Of a stretch of DNA of 60,000 bases, positions 33,179 to 46,359 are shown piece after piece. Below the pieces are notes generated by a model that was not told the origin of the DNA, searched no databases, and was given only the letters and a program-made list of their open reading frames with translations. The stretch is from Bolinopsis microptera (taxonomy: Eukaryota; Ctenophora; Tentaculata; Lobata; Bolinopsidae), in contig NC_087072.1 of NCBI RefSeq assembly GCF_026151205.1, forward strand, positions 6,622,084 to 6,682,083, in the 5' to 3' direction. Position 1 is the stretch's first letter, and each line of letters starts with the position of its first letter. The position numbers and the translations under genes are program-made.

Positions 33179-35395
33179 CAGTGGCTCTCAGTTCCCGGCG
33201 GGTTTTTTAATGTTTTTAATTAGAAATCTCAGAATTCCTCGATGGGTTTATTATACGAGATGAAATCAAAGCCAGACAGCTAAAATTGAGGAAATCATGA
33301 GATCCTGGATTTCGATTATCCTAAAATGAATCCTTCGTCTTTGTACTTTCTCAGCTCGATCTTCAACATTCCATCCCAGAAAAGAAAAAAAACAAAAGAC
33401 TAAAACAGGATTCAATCTTTATTACTGGACTTGATGTTTGCATGAACACAGAATATTTGTGAAAGAACTCGTTTTGCAGCCTGAGGAGTGACTAGTAAGG
33501 ACCATGGGCTGTTTTTCATGTTTTTGTTCTTTGTGTAAAGCTTGAGAGGGAAATGAGAAAACAGTGGTGCTTCGAGTGACCGAATCCTACAAGGATCCTT
33601 TTTATGAGGGAACTGTATATGATCATTGATCAATGATCATTTGTTATTTCCAATACGTACATGTAAAGGACATATTTTTATTGTCTGTTAAGTTAAGTAA
33701 GGTTTATGATGGTTCGTTTCGGTTACTCGAACGACTGAAAGATTCGTTATTGACTATGCTTATGATTAATGGGGTTGATCGCTTCTCTTTTTCACTTTGA
33801 TTTCAGGTTGATACGCTGTTTTATTCTATACATATAATGAAGTTTGAACACGTTTGGGCATGACCATTTTATAGTCAAAATGACAAAAAAACGTAATATG
33901 TTTCTGTTTTCTCATTTCTTGAGTCTCTAATGCGATGGTAATTACTACTGACAGTTGCCGATGCAATTAATCTAAGGTTTCATTTCAAGATCTTACGTTT
34001 TATTTCATGGACATTGGGTAGAATGATTACAATTGTGCAACTGTACAAAATTTCTCCATTTTTATGTCTATGCTAAACTGACTATTTGAATTGTTTAACA
34101 TAATTTCATAGTGTCTATTAATTGTTGTATATTGTGGAGCAAAAAACTTTATTGTGATAATCCTGATCAGTAACTTGCTTTTATGATACATGAGTACTCA
34201 GTACAATGTACATTTATAATAATAGTAAAAGTTTTACTGTTTTTATACATGTACTCATGTATTTAAATTGTTAAAAAGCTTTAGAAACAATCAAAATGTG
34301 CCATGCCCATACGATTTACATAAATACAATTAATTATGAATTTAAGTTCGCAGTGAGTATCGTACGGTTTTAACAAGTTCCAAATTCGCGCATTCTAATG
34401 TTCAGATTCACATTTTTAGACAGTGACAATATCATGACCATGTACTTGTACTTGTAGGTAAATATAAGTTTACAAATCCGCGCACTGAGCTAGCAGTTCT
34501 CACCGTATCAGCTAGCTTGCCTAGTGGGTTGTGTCCAATTTAAGGTTATAAATTGTTTATCTATATTATATTTTAAACTTGACGAAATTTCCCCGGCAAC
34601 GGGGACATAGAAGAAAAAACACCGAAAATCGACCTCAAAATGACCCTCTGGTGATGCCAAACCCAGCTCGCAAATGGAGTTGAAACCTCGCCATTTTTAG
34701 CAGGGTTGTAGAAAAAGGATAGGAATAGGCTATAGCATTCTTAGAATTTTGATTTAGGCTTTAGATTTTTTATAATTAACGTCGGAAGTGAGGTAAAATA
34801 ACCGTTAGAATAATGTCGTTATTTTAGCAAAGGTTTACTGCGCTGTTGCGTAGCAACGTTAAAATGCACGTGCGCGAACAATAACATCTTAACTACGCGC
34901 GTTGTTATGCTGTATGCTACGTCATAACTTCAAAACTAGCTCACATTTACGCTCACGCTATGACTTATATTCATAACTTTGGTTGTGATTGGTATTTTTT
35001 GATGCGGTAAAAAGTATCGTTTTGGGAATCCGAATACTAACAACGCTGTCGCCATTGTTAGATAAATTCCATTATGTCTACTGTATTATAACAGAGCTGT
35101 ATGATGAAGAGAAATTAAAACATAACTGATTTTTAAAATTTCCTCGAACAAAGCTTTCGACTAGCGGGTTTCTAGTACATTATAATTTATAATTTTTTTC
35201 CCTACTCTTGCCGAAGAGAAAAAAAAATAATTAATGGTACAAGTACAACTACATGGTAGGGAAAATTGATCGTGCGTGGTTTAACCGCGGCGAAATTCTT
35301 GTTTATAAGCGTGGATCCTTAAAACATTGTAGGGCCTATATATTGCCAGATCCATGTTCAATTTGTGACGGAGTTTTCTATTAACAGGAAATGAT
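33179..35395. other. innexin 3' flank, no gene seen
   Basis: AT-rich sequence with no protein-like frame. It must contain the innexin 3' UTR, but I see no clear AATAAA close to the stop. Position 34845-34857 is a perfect spaced palindrome, GTTGCGTAGCAAC. Confidence 0.4.
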
Positions 35396-35396
35396 G

Positions 35397-35482
35397 TAAC
35401 AGAGTCGATGTATTTTAATGTTGCCATGGGGTGGCAAGTCCTCATACGTCATCGTGGTCTGGTAGTTTCATTGCATCTTAAT
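35397..35482. repeat. dispersed repeat, second copy at 4531-4615
   Basis: Both places share TTAATRTTGCCATGGGRTGG, then CAAGTCC, and diverged but alignable sequence to GCATCT and TTAATAT. Probably a fragment of an old transposon; its full length cannot be set from two copies. Confidence 0.55.
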
Positions 35483-35809
35483 ATATCATTTCCATCGGTA
35501 TATTATAGAAATAACCCTTTTGCAGCCTCTGAGTAACGACAATTTGCTTCAATCTTAAAATAAAATCATACATGGCAATTGGAATGACAAAACTCAAGCA
35601 TTACTATGTCTACGCAATAAAAACATAAATTAAATCATATAATTATTGGCATTGCTGACCTAGCAACACTGTTTAGTGTTTAAGTGTTTACAGTAGATTA
35701 CATCCGGCTACTTGGTTATCAGACTCTTTAGATCCTTTTTCAAAACTCACTGTTCGTCTTTCAGTTCGGGGAAGCGGTCAAAAACAGTTTGTAGTTCATC
35801 ATAGAAAAT

Positions 35810-38800
35810 GCCAGGTAGGCACGAAGCCAGGTAAGCTCAAAATGGAGATTAAATACTGACTGAGACAACGTCATTTAGCACGAAGCCAGGTAAGCGACAA
35901 GACAATTAATAAAAGACATACAATTACAAATAATGCCAGGTAAGCACAAAGCCAGGTAAGCGAAAAGACAAATAAATAAAAGACATACAAACAATGGCAG
36001 GTGAGCACGAAGCCAGGTAAGCGACAAGACAAATAAACGACACTTAAGCAATAACAGGTAAGCACGAAGCCAGGTAAGCTACAAGACAAATAAAAACACT
36101 TAGACAATGCCAGGTAAGCACGAAGCCAGGTAAGCAACAAGACAAATAAAAGACATATATACAATGCCAGGTAATCACGAAGCCAGGTAAGCGACAAGAC
36201 AAATAAAAGACATATATACAATGCCAGGTAAGCACGAAGCCAGGTAAGCGACAAGACAAATAAAAGACATACAAACAATGCCAGGTAAGCACGAAGCCAG
36301 GTAAGCGACAAGACAAATAAAATTAAAAGACATACAAATAATGCCAGGTAAGCACGAAGCCAGGTAAGCGACAAGACAAATAAACAACACATATACAATG
36401 CCAGGTAAGCACGAAGCCAGATAAGCGACAAGACAAATAAACGACACTTAGACAATGCCAGGTAAGCACGAAGCCAGGTTGAGGTAAGCTACAAAAAAAA
36501 TATAAGACACTTAGACAATGCCAGGTAAGCACGAAGCCAGGTACGCCACAAGACAAATAAAAGAGACATAGACAATGCCAGGTAATCACAAAGCCAGGTA
36601 AGCTACAAGACAAATAAACGACACTTAGACAATGCCAGGTAAGCACGAAGCCAGGTAAGCGACAAGACAAATATAAGACACTTAGACAATGCCAGGTAAG
36701 CACAAAGCCAGGTACGCCACAAGACAAATAAACGACACTTAGACAATGCCAGGTAATCACGAAGCCAGGTAAGCTACAAAACAAATGTAAGACACACATA
36801 CAGTGCCAGGTAAGCACGAAGCCAGGTAAGTGACAAGACAAATAGACGACACTTAGAGAATGCCAGGTAAGCACGAAGCCAGGTAAGTGACAAGACAAAT
36901 AGACGACACTTAGAGAATGCCAGGTAAGCACGAAGCCAGGTAAGTGACAAAACAAATAAAAACACTTAGACAATACCAGGCAATCACGAAGCCGGGTAAG
37001 CAACAAGACAAATAAACGACACTTAAACAATGCCAGGTAAGCACGAAACCAGGTAAGCCACAAAACAACTAAACGACACTTAGACAATGCCAGGTAATCA
37101 CGAAGCCAGGTAAGCTACAAGACAAATAAACGACACTTAGACAATGCCAGGTAAGCACGAAGCCAGGTAAGCCACAAGACAACTAAACGACACTTAGACA
37201 ATGCCAGGTAATCACGAAGTCAGGTAAGCTACAAAACAAATGTAAGACACACATACAGTGCCAGGTAAGCACGAAGCCAGGTAAGTGACAAGACAAATAG
37301 ACGACACTTAGAGAATGCCAGGTAAGCACGAAGCCAGGTAAGTGACAAGACAAATAGACGACACTTAGAGAATGCCAGGTAAGCACGAAGCCAGGTAAGT
37401 GACAAAACAAATAAAAACACTTAGACAATACCAGGCAATCACGAAGCCAGGTAAGCAACAACACAAATAAAAGACATACAAACAATGGCAGGTGAGCACG
37501 AAGCCAGGTAAGCGACAAAACAAATAAACGACACTTAAGCAATAACAGGTAAGCACGAAGCCAGGTAAGCTACAAAACAAATAAAAACACTTAGACAATG
37601 CCAGGTAAGCACGAAGCCAGGTAAGCTACAAAACAAATAAAAACACTTAGACAATGCCAAGTAAGCACGAAGCCAGGTAAGCGACAAGACAAATAAAAGA
37701 CGTACATACAATGCCAGGTAATCACGAAGCCAGGTAAGCAACAAGACAAATAAAAGACATACAAACAATGGCAGGTGAGCACGAAGCCAGGTAAGCGACA
37801 AGACAAATAAACGACACTTAAGCAATAACAGGTAAGCACGAAGCCAGGTAAGCTACAAAACAAATAAAAAACACTTAGACAATGCCAGGTAAGCACGAAG
37901 CCAGGTAAGCGACAAGACAAATAAAAGACATATATACAATGTCAGGTAAGCACGAAGCCAGGTAAGCAACAAGACAAATAAACGACACTTAAGCAATACT
38001 GCAGGTAAGCACGAAGCCAGGTAAGCGACAAGGCAAATAAAAGACACATATATAATGCCAGGTAAGCACGAAGCCAGGTAAGCGACAAGACAAATAATTA
38101 ATAAACGACACTTAGACAATGCCAGGTAAGCACGAAGCCAGGTAAGCTACAAAACAAATAAAAACACTTAGACAATGCCAAGTAAGCACGAAGCCAGGTA
38201 AGCAGCAAGACAAATAAAAGACATTTATACAATGTCAGGTAATCACGAAGCCAGGTAAGCTACAAAACAAATAAAAAACACTTAGACAATGCCAAGTAAG
38301 CACGAAGCCAGGTAAGCGACAAGACAAATAAAAGACATATTTACAATGCCAGGTAATCACGAAGCCAGGTAAGCTACAAAACAAATTTAAGACACACAGA
38401 CAGTGCCAGGTAAGCACGAAGCCAGGTAAGTGACAAGACAAATAGACGACACTTAGAGAATGCCAGGTAAGCACGGAGCCAGGTAAGTGACAAAACAAAT
38501 AAAAACACTTAAACAATACCAGGCAATCACGAAGCCAGGTAAGCAACAAGACAAATAAAAGACATACAAACAATGGCAGGTGAGCACGAAGCCAGGTAAG
38601 CGACAAGACAAATAAACGACACTTAAGCAATAACAGGTAAGCACGAAGCCAGGTAAGCTACAAAACAAATAAAAAACACTTAGACAATGCCAGGTAAGCA
38701 CGAAGCCAGGTTAGCGACAAGACAAATAAAAGACATATATACATTGCCAGGTAAGCACGAAGCCAGGTAAGCAGCAAGACAAATAGAAGACATTTATACA

Positions 38801-41800
38801 ATGCCAGGTAATCACGAAGCCAGGTAAGCGACAAGACAAATAAACGACACTTAAGCAATAACAGGTAAGCACGAAGCCAGGTAAGCTACAAAACAAATAA
38901 AAAACACTTAGACAATGCCAAGTAAGCACGAAGCCAGGTAAGCAACAAGACAAATAAAAGACATATATACATTGCCAGGTAAGCACGAAGCCAGGTAAGC
39001 AGCAAGACAAATAGAAGACATTTATACAATGCCAGGTAATCACGAAGCCAGGTAAGCTACAAAACAAATAAAAAACACTTAGACAATGCCAAGTAAGCAC
39101 GAAGCCAGGTAAGCGACAAGACAAATAAAAGACATATATACAATGCCAGGTAATCACGAAGCCAGGTAAGCAACAAGACAAATAAAAGACATACAAACAA
39201 TGGCAGGTGAGCACGAAGCCAGGTAAGCGACAAGACAAATAAACGACACTTAAGCAATAACAGGTAAGCACGAAGCCAGGTAAGCTACAAAACAAATAAA
39301 AAACACTTAGACAATGCCAGGTAAGCACGAAGCCAGGTAAGCGACAAGACAAATAAAAGACATATATACAATGTCAGGTAAGCACGAAGCCAGGTAAGCA
39401 ACAAGACAAATAAACGACACTTAAGCAATACTGCAGGTAAGCACGAAGCCAGGTAAGCGACAAGGCAAATAAAAGACACATATATAATGCCAGGTAAGCA
39501 CGAAGCCAGGTAAGCGACAAGACAAATAATTAATAAACGACACTTAGACAATGCCAGGTAAGCACGAAGCCAGGTAAGCTACAAAACAAATAAAAACACT
39601 TAGACAATGCCAAGTAAGCACGAAGCCAGGTAAGCAGCAAGACAAATAAAAGACATTTATACAATGTCAGGTAATCACGAAGCCAGGTAAGCTACAAAAC
39701 AAATAAAAAACACTTAGACAATGCCAAGTAAGCACGAAGCCAGGTAAGCGACAAGACAAATAAAAGACATATTTACAATGCCAGGTAATCACGAAGCCAG
39801 GTAAGCTACAAAACAAATTTAAGACACACAGACAGTGCCAGGTAAGCACGAAGCCAGGTAAGTGACAAGACAAATAGACGACACTTAGAGAATGCCAGGT
39901 AAGCACGAAGCCAGGTAAGTGACAAAACAAATAAAAACACTTAAACAATACCAGGCAATCACGAAGCCAGGTAAGCAACAAGACAAATAAAAGACATACA
40001 AACAATGGCAGGTGAGCACGAAGCCAGGTAAGCGACAAGACAAATAAACGACACTTAAGCAATAACAGGTAAGCACGAAGCCAGGTAAGCTACAAAACAA
40101 ATAAAAAACACTTAGACAATGCCAGGTAAGCACGAAGCCAGGTTAGCGACAAGACAAATAAAAGACATATAGACAATGCCAGGTAAGCACGAAGCCAGGT
40201 AAGCAACAAAACAAATAAAAACACTTAGACAATACCAGGCAATCACGAAGCCAGGTAAGCTACAAAACAAATAAAAACACTTAGACAATGCCAAGTAAGC
40301 ACGAAGCCAGGTAAGCGACAATACAAATAAAAGACATATATACAATGCCAGGTAATCACGAAGCCAGGTAAGCTACAAAACAAATGTAAGACACACAGAC
40401 AGTGCCAGGTAAGCACGAAGCCAGGTAAGTGACAAGACAAATAGATGACACTTAGAGAATGCCAGGTAAGCACGAAGCCAGGTAAGTGACAAAACAAATA
40501 AAAACACTTAAACAATACCAGGCAATCACGAAGCCAGGTAAGCAACAAGACAAATAAAAGACATACAAACAATGGCAGGTGAGCACGAAGCCAGGTAAGC
40601 GACAAGACAAATAAACGACACTTAAGCAATAACAGGTAAGCACGAAGCCAGGTAAGCTACAAAACAAATAAAAAACACTTAGACAATGCCAGGTAAGCAC
40701 GAAGCCAGGTAAGCGACAAGACAAATAAACGACACTTAAGCAATACTGCAGGTAAGCACGAAGCCAGGTAAGCGACAAGACAAATAAAAGACACATATAT
40801 AATGCCAGGTAAGCACGAAGCCAGGTAAGCGACAAGACAAATAAACGACACTTAGACAATGCCAGGTAAGCACAAAGCCAGGTAAGCTACAAAATAAATA
40901 AAAAACACTTAGACAATGCCAGGTAATTACGAAGCCAGGTAAGCGACAAGACAAATAAAAGACATATATACAATGCCAGGTAAGCACGAAGCCAGGTAAG
41001 CGACAAGACAAATAAAAGACATATATACAATGCCAGGTAAGCACGAAGCCAGGTAAGCAACAAGACAAATAAACGACACTTAGACAATGCCAGGTAAGCA
41101 CGAAGCCAGGTAAGCTACAAAACAAATATAAGACACTTAGACAATGCCAGGTAAGCACGAAGCCAGGTACGCCACAAGACAAATTAAAGAGACATAGACA
41201 ATGCCAGGTAATCACGAAGCCAGGTAAGCTACAAGACAAATAAACGACACTAAGACAATGCCAGGTAAGCACGAAGCCAGGTAAGCAGCAAGACAAATAA
41301 AAGAGACATAGACAATGCCAGGTAATCACGAAGCCAGGTAAGCTTCAAGACAAATAAACGACACTTAGACAATGCCAGGTAAGCACGAAGCCAGGTAAGC
41401 AACAAAACAAATAAAAACACTTAGACAATACCAGGCAATCACGAAGCCAGGTAAGCAACAAGACAAATAAACGACACTTAGACAATGCCAGGTAAGCACG
41501 AAGCCAGGTAAGCCACAAAACAACTAAACGACACTTAGACAATGCCAGGTAATCACGAAGCCAGGTAAGCTACAAGACAAATAAACGACACTTAGACAAT
41601 GCCAGGTAAGCACGAAGCCAGGTAAGCCACAAGACAACTAAACGACACTTAGACAATACCAGGTAAGCACGAAGCCATGTAAGCAGCAAGACAAATAAAA
41701 GAGACATAGACAGTGCCAGGTAAGCACGAAGCCAAGTAAGTGACAAGACAAATAGACGACACTTAGAGAATGCCAGGTAATCACGAAGCCAGGTAAGCGA

Positions 41801-44800
41801 CAAGACAAATAAACGACACTTAAGCAATAACAGGTAAGCACGAAGCCAGGTAAGCTACAAAACAAATAAAAAACACTTAGACAATGCCAAGTAAGCACGA
41901 AGCCAGGTAAGCAACAAGACAAATAAAAGACATATATACATTGCCAGGTAAGCACGAAGCCAGGTAAGCAGCAAGACAAATAGAAGACATTTATACAATG
42001 CCAGGTAATCACGAAGCCAGGTAAGCTACAAAACAAATAAAAAACACTTAGACAATGCCAAGTAAGCACGAAGCCAGGTAAGCGACAAGACAAATAAAAG
42101 ACATATATACAATGCCAGGTAATCACGAAGCCAGGTAAGCAACAAGACAAATAAAAGACATACAAACAATGGCAGGTGAGCACGAAGCCAGGTAAGCGAC
42201 AAGACAAATAAACGACACTTAAGCAATAACAGGTAAGCACGAAGCCAGGTAAGCTACAAAACAAATAAAAAACACTTAGACAATGCCAGGTAAGCACGAA
42301 GCCAGGTAAGCGACAAGACAAATAAAAGACATATATACAATGTCAGGTAAGCACGAAGCCAGGTAAGCAACAAGACAAATAAACGACACTTAAGCAATAC
42401 TGCAGGTAAGCACGAAGCCAGGTAAGCGACAAGGCAAATAAAAGACACATATATAATGCCAGGTAAGCACGAAGCCAGGTAAGCGACAAGACAAATAATT
42501 AATAAACGACACTTAGACAATGCCAGGTAAGCACGAAGCCAGGTAAGCTACAAAACAAATAAAAACACTTAGACAATGCCAAGTAAGCACGAAGCCAGGT
42601 AAGCAGCAAGACAAATAAAAGACATTTATACAATGTCAGGTAATCACGAAGCCAGGTAAGCTACAAAACAAATAAAAAACACTTAGACAATGCCAAGTAA
42701 GCACGAAGCCAGGTAAGCGACAAGACAAATAAAAGACATATTTACAATGCCAGGTAATCACGAAGCCAGGTAAGCTACAAAACAAATTTAAGACACACAG
42801 ACAGTGCCAGGTAAGCACGAAGCCAGGTAAGTGACAAGACAAATAGACGACACTTAGAGAATGCCAGGTAAGCACGAAGCCAGGTAAGTGACAAAACAAA
42901 TAAAAACACTTAAACAATACCAGGCAATCACGAAGCCAGGTAAGCAACAAGACAAATAAAAGACATACAAACAATGGCAGGTGAGCACGAAGCCAGGTAA
43001 GCGACAAGACAAATAAACGACACTTAAGCAATAACAGGTAAGCACGAAGCCAGGTAAGCTACAAAACAAATAAAAAACACTTAGACAATGCCAGGTAAGC
43101 ACGAAGCCAGGTTAGCGACAAGACAAATAAAAGACATATAGACAATGCCAGGTAAGCACGAAGCCAGGTAAGCAACAAAACAAATAAAAACACTTAGACA
43201 ATACCAGGCAATCACGAAGCCAGGTAAGCTACAAAACAAATAAAAACACTTAGACAATGCCAAGTAAGCACGAAGCCAGGTAAGCGACAATACAAATAAA
43301 AGACATATATACAATGCCAGGTAATCACGAAGCCAGGTAAGCTACAAAACAAATGTAAGACACACAGACAGTGCCAGGTAAGCACGAAGCCAGGTAAGTG
43401 ACAAGACAAATAGATGACACTTAGAGAATGCCAGGTAAGCACGAAGCCAGGTAAGTGACAAAACAAATAAAAACACTTAAACAATACCAGGCAATCACGA
43501 AGCCAGGTAAGCAACAAGACAAATAAAAGACATACAAACAATGGCAGGTGAGCACGAAGCCAGGTAAGCGACAAGACAAATAAACGACACTTAAGCAATA
43601 ACAGGTAAGCACGAAGCCAGGTAAGCTACAAAACAAATAAAAAACACTTAGACAATGCCAGGTAAGCACGAAGCCAGGTAAGCGACAAGACAAATAAACG
43701 ACACTTAAGCAATACTGCAGGTAAGCACGAAGCCAGGTAAGCGACAAGACAAATAAAAGACACATATATAATGCCAGGTAAGCACGAAGCCAGGTAAGCG
43801 ACAAGACAAATAAACGACACTTAGACAATGCCAGGTAAGCACAAAGCCAGGTAAGCTACAAAATAAATAAAAAACACTTAGACAATGCCAGGTAATTACG
43901 AAGCCAGGTAAGCGACAAGACAAATAAAAGACATATATACAATGCCAGGTAAGCACGAAGCCAGGTAAGCGACAAGACAAATAAAAGACATATATACAAT
44001 GCCAGGTAAGCACGAAGCCAGGTAAGCAACAAGACAAATAAACGACACTTAGACAATGCCAGGTAAGCACGAAGCCAGGTAAGCTACAAAACAAATATAA
44101 GACACTTAGACAATGCCAGGTAAGCACGAAGCCAGGTACGCCACAAGACAAATTAAAGAGACATAGACAATGCCAGGTAATCACGAAGCCAGGTAAGCTA
44201 CAAGACAAATAAACGACACTAAGACAATGCCAGGTAAGCACGAAGCCAGGTAAGCAGCAAGACAAATAAAAGAGACATAGACAATGCCAGGTAATCACGA
44301 AGCCAGGTAAGCTACAAGACAAATAAACGACACTTAGACAATGCCAGGTAAGCACGAAGCCAGGTAAGCAACAAAACAAATAAAAACACTTAGACAATAC
44401 CAGGCAATCACGAAGCCAGGTAAGCAACAAGACAAATAAACGACACTTAGACAATGCCAGGTAAGCACGAAGCCAGGTAAGCCACAAAACAACTAAACGA
44501 CACTTAGACAATGCCAGGTAATCACGAAGCCAGGTAAGCTACAAGACAAATAAACGACACTTAGACAATGCCAGGTAAGCACGAAGCCAGGTAAGCCACA
44601 AGACAACTAAACGACACTTAGACAATACCAGGTAAGCACGAAGCCATGTAAGCAGCAAGACAAATAAAAGAGACATAGACAGTGCCAGGTAAGCACGAAG
44701 CCAAGTAAGTGACAAGACAAATAGACGACACTTAGAGAATGCCAGGTAAGCACGAAGCCAGGTAAATGACAAAACAAATAAAAAACACTTAGACAATACC

Positions 44801-45110
44801 AGGCAATCACGAAGCCGGGTAAGCAACAAGACAAATAAAAGACACTAAGACAATGCCAGGTAAGCACGAAGCCAGGTAAGCCACAAAACAAATGTAAGAC
44901 ACACATACAGTGCCAGGTAAGCACGAAGCCAGGTAAGTGACAAGACAAATAAAATACACGTATACAATGCCAGGTAAGCACGAAGCCAGGTAAGCAACAA
45001 AACAAATAAAATATGCATAGACAGAGTTAGGTAAGCACGAAGCCAGGTAAGCGACAAGACAAATAAAAGATGCATAGACAGAGTTAGGTAAGCACGAAAC
45101 CAGGTATATA
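35810..45110. repeat. satellite array, about 57-bp units rich in CAGGTAAG
   Basis: About 160 head-to-tail units of 56-58 bp cover 9.3 kb. Each unit has two GCCAGGTAAGC boxes separated by ACGAA and then a more variable part (GACAAGACAAATAAA, then ACACTTAGACAAT or ACATATATACAAT types). Because most units are 57 bp, a multiple of three, long open frames run through the minus strand; I regard these as by-products, not genes. Edges decay at 35.81 kb and beyond 44.9 kb. Variant units occur in repeated orders, showing higher-order duplication. Confidence 0.95.
38803..44740. repeat. two tandem 2,969-bp higher-order repeats in the satellite
   Basis: 38803-41771 and 41772-44740 are head-to-tail copies at an offset of 2,969 bp and nearly identical; one difference is seen near 41344 versus 44313 (AGCTTCAAG, AGCTACAAG). 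An older shift of 1,432 bp relates roughly 37.66-38.72 kb to 39.09-40.15 kb. Confidence 0.85.
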
Positions 45111-45376
45111 CTTATATTAATATAGGAGTAAAAGCAGAAAGATATAACTATATAAGTTATAAAGAAAACCAAGTAGACTCAAAGCATGGAAGAAAATTAA
45201 ATCGATAGATCCAGGTAGACAAGAAGCTAGGTAAACAGGAAAAAATTAAATAGAAGGACAGAGCTAGCTATGTACTAAACTAAATAAGCAGGAAGCTAGA
45301 TAGGCCGGAGGAAAAGCGGAGAAAGAGCCAATTAAGCATGAAGAAAAATAACCAACTATGCACGAAACTAGATAGC

Positions 45377-45750
45377 GGATGATGATTAATCACTCTACAC
45401 TCGACTGTCACGTGACTTTTTCAACCCGTTCTCTAGCTGGTCTTGAACGACTATTCGAAACCCTAACCCTATAATCTGATCCCAACCCTAACTCTAACCC
45501 AATCCTTAACAAAAGCATTTGCTGAAACCCTAACCCTAACGAGAAATTAGACTAACTTCCTTATACGGTCATATCACGTGATCGAGACAGTTTTTCGCCA
45601 ATATCTCGTCAGGGGAGCATTTTAACCCTATGTCATGGGGGTGATTCGAAATCAGTGTACGAAAATACATCGATTGTAGTTGGTTTCATCTGTAGGGGGC
45701 ACTTTTAGAACAATCTCGAAGATCGACTGTAGAGTGATTTAGCATGCTCG
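45377..45750 (+). mobile_element. 374-bp MITE, copy 1
   Basis: Flanked by a perfect 9-bp direct repeat CTAGATAGC (45368-45376 and 45751-45759). The left end GGATGATGATTAATCACTC and the right end GAGTGATTTAGCATGCTCG are imperfect inverted repeats of about 28 bp, with the shared core AATCACTCTACA. It has no coding capacity. The interior carries several CCCTAA telomere-like units. The 9-bp duplication fits Mutator-like elements; hAT usually gives 8. Confidence 0.85.
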
Positions 45751-46359
45751 CTAGATAGCCAGGTAGACAAGGAGCCATCAGCCAGTCATGGTGATGAGAC
45801 AATATATTTTATAATAATAGAAAAGCATTCTGCGAACTAAACTGAATGATCCTACAAGTACAATTTTACCTTTTTCTGTTGCTGTTGATTTCAGGTTTTT
45901 CACAAATGCTGACAAGCTTCTCCTCAGCTAGATGAGAAATTGATGGTCTTGACAAACCTCCGTTTGAAAGTGTGCAGATAAATGAAATTGTAACGAAATG
46001 TTTGTATTGGTAGATAAAATGGTTATTTGCAACCATAATTTTATAATCATTGCTTACGCCCACGTGCAATAATGCTGTGCAACTCATATTCACATAGTTG
46101 CCTTGACAACCTCGCGCGCACGATTGTTTGCGGAGGGAGTATTTGTTAAAAATTGGCCAAATCCAAGCTCCTAGCTATATCCCTATGCGCGGCGCTTTTT
46201 TTCAGACGCGCGCACATGACAGGCTCGTAAAATAAAACGATATTTGAGCTGTTTATGCTTTAGGATTCGACTTATTTTTGATTTTAATAAGTAATCGTGA
46301 AGATAATATAAAGATTTGAAGTAAAAATTTGTGCACCTTAACTTTGAATACTTATAGTA

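Noticed and set aside
35810-45110. CRISPR array
   Set aside because: The units are contiguous with variants of the same sequence and no unique spacers, in a eukaryotic genome without cas genes.
35871-45172. Dozens of long minus-strand open frames with Leu/Cys/Tyr/Trp-rich repeats
   Set aside because: They follow directly from a satellite whose unit is a multiple of three. They occur in more than one frame and lack other gene signals.
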